Below the pieces are notes generated by a model, which saw only the letters and a list, made by a program, of their open reading frames with translations, made no database searches and had not been told where the DNA came from. Of a stretch of 59,784 bases of DNA, positions 36,639 to 44,862 are shown piece by piece. How positions within the stretch are numbered: position 1 is the first letter of the stretch; every line of letters begins with the position of its first letter. A program made the translations under genes and the position numbers. Source of the DNA: Bacteroidota bacterium (GTDB lineage Bacteria > Bacteroidota > Bacteroidia > AKYH767-A > 2013-40CM-41-45); NCBI GenBank assembly GCA_026391945.1, contig JAPLDA010000089.1:1-59784 (forward strand). The letters run 5' to 3'.

Positions 36639-37667
36639 TCAGGATTTTTTTTGTTTTCCGCTGATGTATTCTTCCTTGTAAATTCTTAACAGGATCAGGA
36701 AATAAGAAATGAGGAGTGGTCCGAAAATAATCCCGGGAACTCCGAAAATGCCAATGCCTAAAAAGAAACCAAGGATCGTTACCAGCGGGTGGACGTTGGC
36801 AAATTTTTTCTGAAAGATCATCAGGAATACATTGTCGACAAGTGAGATGATGATCAATCCGTAAATTCCAAGCCCCACTCCTTTCCACATGGCTCCGTTT
36901 GAAATCATGATCACGGCTGCCGGAAGCCAGATGGCTGTTGAACCCACTACCGGAACAAAGGAAAAGAAACCCGTCATGATACCCCAAAACACGGGTTCAT
37001 TCACACCGAAAATCCAATAACCGATGGCTGCTATAATTCCCTGTAACAAGCCATACAAAGGGGCTCCCAAAGCATTCGAGAATGTCTGTGCTTTCAGTTC
37101 ATGAGAAAATTTTTTGATGTTCTCATGACTGAACGGTAAAATTTCTTCGATGGCTGTTTCCATCTTCCCGCAGTTTTTTAGCATGTAAAAAAGCATCAGG
37201 TACATGATGAGCACCGTCATGATCATGTTGATGGATGCTCCGAAGAAAGCAGTGACATAGCTTGTGGCTTTTTGCTGAAGGCCAAGGATATTCTGCTCCG
37301 AGAGAAGTTGTATTCCGGTGATGGATTTTATTTTTATATCTGCATCGCGCAGCGTTTGCATCACGATGGAGGTATCGCTGAAAAACAACGAAAGCTTCGG
37401 AACAATCATATAACTGACGGTGAAAACAGGGAGCAGTACGACCAGGAAGGTGATGCATAAGATGACGGATGCAGAAAGGCTGCTGTTCCAGTTTTTCTTT
37501 TCAGCCAGGTATCGCATGAATGGCCGGAACAAAACATAAAATATCAAAGCTCCGAGAAATGAAACCACGAATGAATTCAACATGTAAATGATGAAACCAC
37601 CAAGCAAAACCAGCAGGATGGCTAATCCTGTTTTCGATGTTGTTGAAGAATTAAAATAACCGGGCAT
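36639..37667 (-). CDS. AI-2E family transporter (PerM-type)
   Basis: 342 aa from the ATG at 37667; the longer frame to 37703 begins with TTG. The protein has about eight membrane helices, with the family motif region near the C-terminus: GVNEPVFWGIMTGFFSFVPVVGS, then NVHPLVTILGFFLGIGIFGVPGIIFGPLL. The family name comes from E. coli TqsA; other members are permeases or antiporters, so substrate should not be inferred from the name. Convergent with the OstA-like gene, nine bases between stops. Confidence 0.88.
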   Translation of the reverse strand: MPGYFNSSTTSKTGLAILLVLLGGFIIYMLNSFVVSFLGALIFYVLFRPFMRYLAEKKNWNSSLSASVILCITFLVVLLPVFTVSYMIVPKLSLFFSDTSIVMQTLRDADIKIKSITGIQLLSEQNILGLQQKATSYVTAFFGASINMIMTVLIMYLMLFYMLKNCGKMETAIEEILPFSHENIKKFSHELKAQTFSNALGAPLYGLLQGIIAAIGYWIFGVNEPVFWGIMTGFFSFVPVVGSTAIWLPAAVIMISNGAMWKGVGLGIYGLIIISLVDNVFLMIFQKKFANVHPLVTILGFFLGIGIFGVPGIIFGPLLISYFLILLRIYKEEYISGKQKKS

Positions 37668-37712
37668 CAGATGAGTTTTAAAAGCGACTGCATTCACAAG
37701 CAAGACAAAAAA

Positions 37713-38210
37713 TCAGGCATTCACTGAAAAATAATTTTTATGCCAGCTGTTCTTTAATGGAATCTCCCATTGAGTATCCAGTTCCGCCCTGGTGTTCACG
37801 AGATTATTGAAGACGATTGAATCAGCATCAAGTTTCCCATCAGACAGAGATTGTTCAAATTCATCTTTCGACAAAACATGAATCGCTTCGTTCATCATCA
37901 CGGCAAATTTCATCCGGTCGGTCATGATGACCTGAAATTCCTTTTCAACAGACCTGATAAAATGAATGGAAGTGTCGATCGAACAACCTCCGGCCTTTAC
38001 GTGACTTTCATCCAATAGTAAAATAAGGAAACGATTGTAACGCAATTCAAAGCCTGCTTTTACCTGTTCGTTGTGCGAAGTCCAGCTTCCGGTAAATTCC
38101 TTTGTCATTTGAATGATCCTTTCCGATTCTTCCCGGGTAAACTTGCGATCGGATTGGTAAATCCAAACCCTGGAGTCAGGGGATAGTTGCTGAGCGTGCG
38201 ACATGTTCAT
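37713..38210 (-). CDS. Conserved Bacteroidota protein (often mislabelled ABC transporter ATPase)
   Basis: 165 aa from the ATG at 38210; the frame reaches 38243 only through a TTG. The pattern SRVWIYQSDRKFTREESE, FELRYNRFLILLLDES, GCSIDTSIHFIRSVEKEF and SIVFNNLVNTRAEL, with a C-terminal WHKNYF, is one I recall from a widespread Bacteroidota family. It has no Walker A or ABC signature, so the database name should not be trusted. Function unknown. It lies 45 bp upstream of the AI-2E-type gene on the same strand. Confidence 0.82.
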   Translation of the reverse strand: MNMSHAQQLSPDSRVWIYQSDRKFTREESERIIQMTKEFTGSWTSHNEQVKAGFELRYNRFLILLLDESHVKAGGCSIDTSIHFIRSVEKEFQVIMTDRMKFAVMMNEAIHVLSKDEFEQSLSDGKLDADSIVFNNLVNTRAELDTQWEIPLKNSWHKNYFSVNA

Positions 38211-38429
38211 GGTGTGTTTTGAAGGAGACAGCAAATTTAGCAATGAATTTCAATTAACTGCATTCCAGCTCAGCGGAAGGCAGTTATAAGAATGAAAACG
38301 ATGGAATGTGACGAACTTTCCGGAGAATGAATTGAGTTCCATATCTGTTAAAAAGCACTTTTATTTCTGATGCAAATCAGGCGGTGTTTATGATTCTTAT
38401 CATTCAACTCATCCGGTTCATGGAGGTAC

Positions 38430-38597
38430 TTTCGTTTCAAGATTTAAAGGTTAGTAAATAAGATCTGGTTCAGGTTTTATAATTCAATAAAAAAATTCAT
38501 TCAATTCATGGCGTTTGAATGATTGCATTACATACGACTTTCGTTGTAAGTAATGGTTAGAGATGAGCCGCTCCCCAAGGGCGGCTCTTTCTTTTTT
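38430..38597 (+). ncRNA. Candidate small RNA ending at an orphan terminator
   Basis: A strong plus-strand intrinsic terminator at 38565-38597 has no plus-strand gene upstream: both flanking genes are on the minus strand. The 5' end is a guess. TACTTTCG at 38427-38434 is one base away from the TAnnTTTG -7 consensus. No small ORF of note lies inside. Confidence 0.35.
38565..38597 (+). terminator. Strong intrinsic terminator (orphan)
   Basis: GAGCCGC at 38565-38571 pairs with GCGGCTC at 38581-38587, extended by inner pairs. It is followed by TTTCTTTTTT. The U-tract lies only on the plus-strand side. Confidence 0.85.
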
Positions 38598-38639
38598 ATT
38601 TCAGTAAGCTTTGTGCTGTTGACGAACAAACACACCAAA

Positions 38640-38657
38640 GCCACCATTTACGGTGGC
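38640..38657 (-). terminator. Possible terminator of the minus-strand T9SS gene
   Basis: A 6-bp GC-rich stem (GCCACC with GGTGGC, six-base loop) lies 63 bp downstream of the stop at 38720. A short T-rich stretch follows on the minus strand. The U-tract is weak. Confidence 0.4.
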
Positions 38658-38719
38658 CCTGGTATCACCAATTAATCTACTCTACCAATTATTTTCTTAG
38701 AAGAGAAAATTTCCCCGCA

Positions 38720-39673
38720 TCATTCGATGACAAATTTTTCAGTCACCACCTTTTCGCCCTGGGAAATCTTCAGTATGTAATTTCCTTTTTCCTTACCCGG
38801 CAAATCAACCTGGTTAAAATATTCTCCGTTGAAATTTTTAAGCGTTTCAGAATACACTTCTTTTCCCTGGTTGTCATACATGCTCACTTCCAAATCTTCT
38901 TTTGAAGCAGACTGATACCGAATGGAAAATGTTCCATTGTTTGGGTTCGGATAAAGCTGAACCTGGCCGGATGCACTACTTGGTTGTTCGTTCATTTTTT
39001 TGGCGCGTTTGAAAACAAAATATTTTTCACCATGCTTACCTGTCAACTCTTTTTCGAATACCGGGGGATTTTCGTTCTCATCTCCCATCATAACCAGGTG
39101 ATCCTCGTCCTCCAGGCTGTCTAATTCATGAAAACAAAATTCATGGCAACCAGGTCTGCATGTTATTTCATCACCGGGAAAGTTGAAATCAAAGTCAGGG
39201 AGCTCAGGGATACGCGGCATATCGAACTGAAAGGAATAACCTTTTTCGCCCTTGCCATCCTGGTCCGAAAAAATTTCGATGTTAATATCTTTCATTTTCT
39301 CATCAAGGTTTTTCATCTCTTCTTTTAGCCGCTGCCTGTCAGCACCCGTCATTCCTTTCGTGCGTATTTTCACATGCTTCTTCATCAGGTTTTGCAGGCC
39401 GGAGTCATCACGGATATCCATACTCAAACTGAAATCCTCAGGAAGATCATACTGGTGAAGTACCTCCATGATGCCATCGCTGTCACCTGAACGGAAGGTA
39501 GTATCCAGCCGCATGACATTTCCATTCAGATTTTTCCTGATGTGAATGGTTGTTGAGTTCTTCCTGTTTTTTTCATTCGCTTGTGCAAATACAACGGTAA
39601 CACCGAACAGAAATGCTGCACAGACAAGAACAATCCATGCAAGAGTTTCTTTGGGGTTGATGTTTCTTTTCAT
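38720..39673 (-). CDS. Secreted protein with T9SS type A sorting domain, divergent from a two-component system
   Basis: 317 aa. A signal sequence (about residues 10-30) precedes a charged, Lys/Arg/Glu/Asp-rich region (VKIRTKGMTGADRQRLKEEM, then KNLDEKMKDINIEIFSD) and a short cysteine pair (CRPGCHEFCFHELD). The C-terminus is a type A T9SS domain (LYPNPNNGTFSIRYQS to GNYILKISQGEKVVTEKFVIE). The gene shares its 5' intergenic region with a histidine kinase gene. Phased GTTAAT boxes lie there, so it may be co-regulated by that system. Function unknown. Confidence 0.86.
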   Translation of the reverse strand: MKRNINPKETLAWIVLVCAAFLFGVTVVFAQANEKNRKNSTTIHIRKNLNGNVMRLDTTFRSGDSDGIMEVLHQYDLPEDFSLSMDIRDDSGLQNLMKKHVKIRTKGMTGADRQRLKEEMKNLDEKMKDINIEIFSDQDGKGEKGYSFQFDMPRIPELPDFDFNFPGDEITCRPGCHEFCFHELDSLEDEDHLVMMGDENENPPVFEKELTGKHGEKYFVFKRAKKMNEQPSSASGQVQLYPNPNNGTFSIRYQSASKEDLEVSMYDNQGKEVYSETLKNFNGEYFNQVDLPGKEKGNYILKISQGEKVVTEKFVIE

Positions 39674-39740
39674 GGTAATTGATTTTTCAGAAATGAAATT
39701 TTTGATGAGCCAAAAATAGAGTACCGGTTCAGCGAACGGA

Positions 39741-39798
39741 GTTAATGCGCGGTTAATCTCTGTTAATGTTACGTTAAAGTCGGGAATGAACTGTTAAT
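39741..39798 (+). promoter_or_regulatory. Phased GTTAA direct repeats, probable OmpR-type operator
   Basis: GTTAAT begins at 39741, 39752, 39762 and 39793, with GTTAAA at 39773. The steps are 11, 10, 11 and 20 bp, so all copies face the same side of the helix. OmpR/PhoB-family regulators characteristically bind direct repeats with this period. The array lies between the two divergent starts and just before the kinase -7 box. Confidence 0.7.
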
Positions 39799-39804
39799 GC
39801 TTCC

Positions 39805-39812
39805 TACTTTTG
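39805..39812 (+). promoter_or_regulatory. Candidate -7 box of the histidine kinase gene
   Basis: TACTTTTG matches TAnnTTTG and ends six bases before the ATG at 39819, implying a leaderless or near-leaderless mRNA. No -33 TTG is present. The nearby GTTAA repeats fit a promoter controlled by an activator or by autoregulation. Confidence 0.5.
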
Positions 39813-39818
39813 CGATGC

Positions 39819-41453
39819 ATGAACAGGAAACAGATTCGATGGATCATCGCGCTGATGAGCATGGCACTCATCGGGATTATTTCTCTCCAGGTGTACTGGA
39901 TCAGTCATGACATTGCCATCAAGGAACAACAGTTCGACCAGGCGGTGAACCAGGCGATGAATGCCATCGTTGACAAGATTGAAACTCGCGAAGCCTTTCA
40001 CATCATACGCAACCGCTTTATCGATTTTGATCCGCAGCAACTGCGAACACTCATGATGACGAATGAAATGGCTGGTTCTCCTTTTGAGATCACGGATTCG
40101 AGCATTTCAATTCCTGAAACAGCAAGTGGCCCGCCACCGATTTTCGATGATCTTGACAACGCCGACATCAACATTGAATTTCACAGCCCGGGAAACAATC
40201 AAACCATCCTGAAATTCCAGCATAAAAATGTTTATCACCGGGATTCCATTTCCGAACAGCGCATTAAATCATCACGCATCACCAGGATAAGCGGTGATTC
40301 CGCAGAAGTCACCATCAGGATGAATGAAGAAAAGATCAAGGCGAGAATGGATAAGCTGAATGATGTGATGCGGCAGATGGCCGTGGAGTTCATGGGAAAT
40401 GAAGGCGGCGAACTCCAGCAAAGAATCAGTCAGCCGCAGCTCGACAGCCTCATCAGGCTTGAACTCGACAACCGCTACCTGAACATTCATTACAATTACG
40501 CCGTGCTGAACGGGAATACCAACAAACTGGCTATTTCAAAATCGACGGGCAGTGAAGAAGACCTGCTGAAATCGAAATACAAAACATTGCTCTTTCCGAA
40601 TGACGTTTTCTCCAAACCGGATTACCTGATCCTCCAGTTTCCAGGCAGCATGAAATACGTACTGTCGTCCATCTGGCTGATGCTGACAAGTTCATTTGTG
40701 TTTACCATCATCATCTTATTCGGTTTCGCTTACACCATCATGGTGATACTCCGGCAGAAGAAATTATCGGACATCAAAAGTGATTTCATCAACAACATGA
40801 CGCATGAATTCAAAACTCCGATCGCCACGATTTCACTGGCTGTTGATTCCATCAAGGATCCGCGTGTGACTTTTGATGCAGAGAAACTGGCTTACTTCAC
40901 GAGGATCATCCGCGAAGAAAACAAGCGCATGAATTCGCAGGTAGAAAATGTGCTGCGCATGGCTCAGCTTGAAAAAGGAGAACTGCACCTGCGAACGGAA
41001 GAAATCAATCTTCACTCCATCATCAACCAGGCTGTTGAACTCATTGCCCTGCAGGTGGAAAGCAGAGGCGGGAAAATCACGAGTGAACTTCATGCGACCA
41101 ACCCGGTAATCACCGGCGACCCGATGCACCTGTCGAATGTCATTTTCAACCTGCTGGACAATGCCAATAAATATTCTCCGTTAGTACCTGGGATCACGAT
41201 CAGCTCTGAAAATTCGCCGCATGGTTTGGTGATCAGCGTAACGGATCACGGAATCGGGATGAGCAAGGAAACCCAGAAAAAGATATTCGAAAAATTCTAC
41301 CGTGTCCCGACGGGAAACCTGCATGACATCAAAGGATTCGGCCTGGGACTAAGTTATGTGAAAGCCATTGTTGAACTTCACAAAGGAAAGATTGAAGTTG
41401 AAAGTGAAACCGGTAAAGGAAGTCGTTTTGTTATTTATCTTCCCCAATCATAA
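39819..41453 (+). CDS. Sensor histidine kinase (RprX-like)
   Basis: 544 aa from the ATG at 39819 (MNRKQIRWIIALMSMALIGI); a TTG three codons earlier is the only alternative. One membrane helix at about 8-30, a large periplasmic sensor (about 31-285) without a recognised fold, then a second helix (about 290-315). The catalytic part has the H-box MTHEFKTPIATI with phosphorylated His329, N-box NLLDNANKYS, and G-boxes DHGIGMS and GFGLGLSYVKAIV. It is followed after 11 bp by its response regulator. The pair resembles RprX/RprY of Bacteroides in architecture. The stimulus is unknown. Confidence 0.93.
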   Translation: MNRKQIRWIIALMSMALIGIISLQVYWISHDIAIKEQQFDQAVNQAMNAIVDKIETREAFHIIRNRFIDFDPQQLRTLMMTNEMAGSPFEITDSSISIPETASGPPPIFDDLDNADINIEFHSPGNNQTILKFQHKNVYHRDSISEQRIKSSRITRISGDSAEVTIRMNEEKIKARMDKLNDVMRQMAVEFMGNEGGELQQRISQPQLDSLIRLELDNRYLNIHYNYAVLNGNTNKLAISKSTGSEEDLLKSKYKTLLFPNDVFSKPDYLILQFPGSMKYVLSSIWLMLTSSFVFTIIILFGFAYTIMVILRQKKLSDIKSDFINNMTHEFKTPIATISLAVDSIKDPRVTFDAEKLAYFTRIIREENKRMNSQVENVLRMAQLEKGELHLRTEEINLHSIINQAVELIALQVESRGGKITSELHATNPVITGDPMHLSNVIFNLLDNANKYSPLVPGITISSENSPHGLVISVTDHGIGMSKETQKKIFEKFYRVPTGNLHDIKGFGLGLSYVKAIVELHKGKIEVESETGKGSRFVIYLPQS

Positions 41454-41464
41454 ATACAGCAACC

Positions 41465-42160
41465 ATGATCCATAAAACAAAAATTTTACTCGTTGAAGAT
41501 GATCCGAATTTCGGATCTGTTTTGAAAAATTATCTTGAGTTGAATGATTATGATGTCAGGCTTTGCCCGGATGGCTTCATCGGGTACGAACATTTTTCGT
41601 CCGGCCGTTACGACATCTGCATCCTCGATGTGATGATGCCAAGGAAAGATGGCTTCACCCTGGCAAAAGAAATCCGTGATAAGGATCAGCACATCCCGAT
41701 CATTTTCCTGACCGCCAAAACCATGAAGGATGATATGCTGAAAGGATTTAACGTAGGAGCCGACGACTACATCACCAAACCGTTTGATTCGGAAGTCCTG
41801 CTGCTTAAACTGAAAGCGATTTTGAAACGAAGCGCCGACAAAACAGGCGACCCGACTCAAAAAGAATTTAACATCGGCAAATACCATTTCAATTACGACC
41901 ACCGCACCATCAGCTTCGGAAAAGAATCCCAAAAACTTTCTCCGAAAGAAGCCGACCTGCTGCGCATGTTATGTTTGCACAAGAATGAACTGCTGCCTCG
42001 CCAGAAAGCGCTGAGGGAAATCTGGGGTGATGACAATTATTTTAATGCGAGAAGCATGGATGTGTTCATCACGAAGCTCCGGAAATACCTGAGAGAAGAT
42101 CCTTCGCTCGACATCATCAACATCCACGGAAAAGGTTTCCGGTTGCTGGAAAGCGTATGA
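41465..42160 (+). CDS. OmpR-family response regulator (RprY-like)
   Basis: 231 aa. The receiver domain has the acidic pocket VEDDPNFG, phospho-acceptor Asp55 in CILDVMMPRKDG, Thr in IIFLTAKT and the Lys of YITKPFD. The C-terminal winged helix (residues about 135-228; KLSPKEADLLRMLCLHKNEL, then SMDVFITKLRKYLREDPSLDIINIHGKGFRL-like recognition region) binds DNA. It is co-transcribed with the kinase. Phased GTTAA repeats upstream of the kinase are the natural candidate operator. Confidence 0.95.
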   Translation: MIHKTKILLVEDDPNFGSVLKNYLELNDYDVRLCPDGFIGYEHFSSGRYDICILDVMMPRKDGFTLAKEIRDKDQHIPIIFLTAKTMKDDMLKGFNVGADDYITKPFDSEVLLLKLKAILKRSADKTGDPTQKEFNIGKYHFNYDHRTISFGKESQKLSPKEADLLRMLCLHKNELLPRQKALREIWGDDNYFNARSMDVFITKLRKYLREDPSLDIINIHGKGFRLLESV

Positions 42161-42257
42161 CCATTTTGACAATTTTATTCAATGTGAGATAGTACCAGCA
42201 TTTCCTCCTCCTTAAAATTAAAAATTGTTTCGTTACTTTCGTGCGTACGAAACACGC

Positions 42258-42917
42258 ATGTCACTTTACATTGCCATCATCCTTTACATTCTCTCGCTGA
42301 TCATCGGATTGTTCCTGGTGGCGACCGTGAAATCCGTTTCAACCAGAATATTTCTCACTGTCTTTTCAGTTCATGCATTGTTCCTGTTCCTTTTTCTTCT
42401 TGCCAAATTTGTCACGCAAAAAAATGAAACAGAAGATCATTTTACATTCCTCCTGTTCATCTGCACCGGTGTGATCCTGGCGGGACTCGCCTGGAAAAGT
42501 TCCATCCATCTGTTCTTCAAGATCTATTGCTCGCTGTTTTTCCTGACCATTCCTTTGTTTTTCTTTTCACCTTCGCGCCTCATGGTTTTCCTTCTGACTT
42601 CACAGTACACGGGCACCATCGGGAAATCATTCCACGTTCAGGAAAATTATTTTCTTGAACAACAACATGCCACATCAGCAACAACAGCATACAAACTGGT
42701 AAGGAAACACGGACTGTTCCACGAAACCATTCATCGGAATATTTCATTCAACGGAGTGCTCGATTCGGTTCACATCCTCGGATTTGATTCCATGAAAAAC
42801 GCAAGCATCCGTGGTTATACGAGTAAGGTTACCTTCGTGAGTTCTGAGAATGACAGCGTGGATGTAACACTTAAACTTGAAAAAGAAAAAACAAACAACA
42901 TCGAACGAAGATTCTAA
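42258..42917 (+). CDS. Hypothetical four-helix membrane protein
   Basis: 219 aa from the ATG at 42258; the frame reaches further upstream only through a TTG at 42225. Four membrane helices fill residues 1-120 (MSLYIAIILYILSLIIGLFL, then FLTVFSVHALFLFLFLL, FLLFICTGVILAGLAW, CSLFFLTIPLFFF). A soluble C-terminal region of about 100 residues follows. The family is not recognised. A TACTTTCG box at 42233-42240 may be its promoter. The next two genes follow at gaps of five and two bases, so it leads a three-gene operon. Confidence 0.78.
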   Translation: MSLYIAIILYILSLIIGLFLVATVKSVSTRIFLTVFSVHALFLFLFLLAKFVTQKNETEDHFTFLLFICTGVILAGLAWKSSIHLFFKIYCSLFFLTIPLFFFSPSRLMVFLLTSQYTGTIGKSFHVQENYFLEQQHATSATTAYKLVRKHGLFHETIHRNISFNGVLDSVHILGFDSMKNASIRGYTSKVTFVSSENDSVDVTLKLEKEKTNNIERRF

Positions 42918-42922
42918 ATCAC

Positions 42923-43804
42923 ATGATGAAAAGTACATTCCTTGCCTCCTTTTTACTTCTTGCCATCCTTGCGAAGGCACAGCTTCCTGATACGGATATT
43001 TTTCTTGCTGATATCAAAAATGATCACGGAATAATTTCATTCAGTACACCGGTGAACATCACGCACCGGAAGGGATACGACAACCAGCCTTATTTCACTC
43101 CCGACGGAAAAAGTATTTTATATGTTTCCGTGATCGATACCACCCAATCGGATGTTTACCGTTATGACATTTCATCAAAAAAAATTTCCAGGGTTACGGA
43201 TACCAAAGAAAGCGAATACTCTCCTTCCCTATTAGCGGATGGAAAAAGTATTTCTGTGGTCAGAGTGGACAAGGATTCCGGTCAGCGTTTTTATAATCTT
43301 GACCTCAAAAATCCTTTTAAGGCAACGGTTATTCATGGCACCGATTCCATCGGCTATTACTGCTGGATCAACGATTCCATTCTCTCGATGTTCATTCTTG
43401 GAAATGCGATGACGTTGCAAACACTGAACATTCATACGGGAGAAAGGAAACTGGTTGCCTCCGATATCGGAAGGTGTTTGAAACTCAGCCCGGATAAAAA
43501 AAATCTCCTCTTCGTCATCAAACAAAATGAAACCGAGTGGAGCCTCTTCCGGATGGATGCCGTTACATCCCTCATGACAAAGGTTGTACAGACCCTGAAA
43601 GGCAGTGAAGACTTTGCTGTTTTGCCTGACGGTACTTTCCTGATGGGATCGGATGGAAAACTGTTCCGTTATAAACCCGGCAGTGACAAGGACTGGGAAC
43701 CCATTGCCGACTTCACGACTACGATTCAATCCTTTTATAGAATTTCTGTTGACTCCAAAGGCAGCCGGATTGCTTTTGTCGCCTATACCGGTAAAAAACC
43801 GTAA
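42923..43804 (+). CDS. TolB-like beta-propeller protein
   Basis: 293 aa. A short signal peptide (MMKSTFLASFLLLAILAKAQ) is followed by PD40/TolB-type blades: QPYFTPDGKSILYVSVIDTT, YDISSKKISRVTDTKESEYS and CLKLSPDKKNLLFVIKQNET. It looks like a periplasmic or surface propeller. TolB proper is longer and carries an N-terminal domain absent here. Second gene of the operon, five bases after the membrane-protein gene and two bases before the oxidoreductase. Confidence 0.82.
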   Translation: MMKSTFLASFLLLAILAKAQLPDTDIFLADIKNDHGIISFSTPVNITHRKGYDNQPYFTPDGKSILYVSVIDTTQSDVYRYDISSKKISRVTDTKESEYSPSLLADGKSISVVRVDKDSGQRFYNLDLKNPFKATVIHGTDSIGYYCWINDSILSMFILGNAMTLQTLNIHTGERKLVASDIGRCLKLSPDKKNLLFVIKQNETEWSLFRMDAVTSLMTKVVQTLKGSEDFAVLPDGTFLMGSDGKLFRYKPGSDKDWEPIADFTTTIQSFYRISVDSKGSRIAFVAYTGKKP

Positions 43805-43806
43805 CG

Positions 43807-44859
43807 ATGAAAAAAAAAATTGATTTCCTGTTGGTCGGACAGGGACTTGCCGGCAGTATGTTGTACTGGTGGCTGACTCAAAACGGAAAAAATGTTTTGG
43901 TCGTTGACCGTTACCATCCGTTTTCTTCATCCCGTGTAGCTCCCGGAATTATACACCCGATTACCGGCAGAAGAATTGTGAAAACATGGATGGCGGATAC
44001 GCTGATTCCGTTTGCTGAGCAAACATACCGTGACATTGAAAAACATTTCAACGAAACATTGTTTCATAAGATGAACATCCTCGAGTTGGTTCATTCGGTA
44101 AAAGAGCAGAACGACTGGATGATGAAAAGCAGTTCACCGGAAATGAAAAATTATTTCAGCGATGAAAACACAAACACCCTTTACAACGATGTTCTTCAAG
44201 GTGAGCCAAAGAAAATATCCATATCGCAATCAGGCTGGCTGAACATCCCGGGATTGATTGGATTCCTCCGGAAGGAAATGGAATCAACTGAGTCGATCTG
44301 GAATGAAGATTTTGAACACGATAGCCTCGCTTTCCATGACGATGAAGTCGTTTATAAAAACATCACGGCCTCCCGAATTATTTTTTGTGAAGGATACCAG
44401 GCCATTCATAATCCATTGTGGAAACACCTTCCGTTTCTTCCGGCTAAAGGAGAAGTGCTGACGATCCGTTCTGAAGAGCTGAGCCTGGATCACATTTTAA
44501 TAAAATCCATGTTCATCCTACCCTGCGGAAATCATCTTTTTAAAATCGGCGCCACCTATTCCTGGGATGAACTGAATGAAACTCCAACGGAAAAAGCAAA
44601 GGAACATTTATTAAACCTGCTGCACGACGTGGTGGATGTTTCTTATGAAGTAGTGGATCACCAGGCCGGAGTACGTCCTACCGTAAAAAACCGCAGGCCT
44701 TTCATCGGTTTTCATCACGAGCATAAACAAGCTGGTATTTTCAATGGCCTCGGAACGAAGGGAGTTCTGCTTGCTCCTTATTTTGCCAATCACTTTGCTG
44801 AACATTTACTTGGGAAAACGGAGCTGATGAAGGAAGTGAATGTTGCCCGGATCAACTGA
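43807..44859 (+). CDS. FAD-dependent oxidoreductase (DAO family)
   Basis: 350 aa. The Rossmann motif is FLLVGQGLAGSMLYWWL with a G-x-G-x-x-G core, then VVDRYHPFSSSRVAPGIIHPITGRR. The C-terminal D-amino-acid-oxidase-type region contains VDHQAGVRPTVKNRRPFIGF and FNGLGTKGVLLAPYFA. Glycine oxidase, ThiO, MnmC and sarcosine-oxidase-type enzymes share this pattern. No ThiO- or MnmC-specific partner is adjacent, so the substrate is open. Last gene of the three-gene operon. Convergent with the CAAX-type protease, three bases between stops. Confidence 0.88.
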   Translation: MKKKIDFLLVGQGLAGSMLYWWLTQNGKNVLVVDRYHPFSSSRVAPGIIHPITGRRIVKTWMADTLIPFAEQTYRDIEKHFNETLFHKMNILELVHSVKEQNDWMMKSSSPEMKNYFSDENTNTLYNDVLQGEPKKISISQSGWLNIPGLIGFLRKEMESTESIWNEDFEHDSLAFHDDEVVYKNITASRIIFCEGYQAIHNPLWKHLPFLPAKGEVLTIRSEELSLDHILIKSMFILPCGNHLFKIGATYSWDELNETPTEKAKEHLLNLLHDVVDVSYEVVDHQAGVRPTVKNRRPFIGFHHEHKQAGIFNGLGTKGVLLAPYFANHFAEHLLGKTELMKEVNVARIN

Positions 44860-44862
44860 CCA

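Noticed and set aside
37713-38210. ABC transporter ATPase
   Set aside because: No Walker A, ABC signature or Walker B motif; the name is a propagated misannotation.
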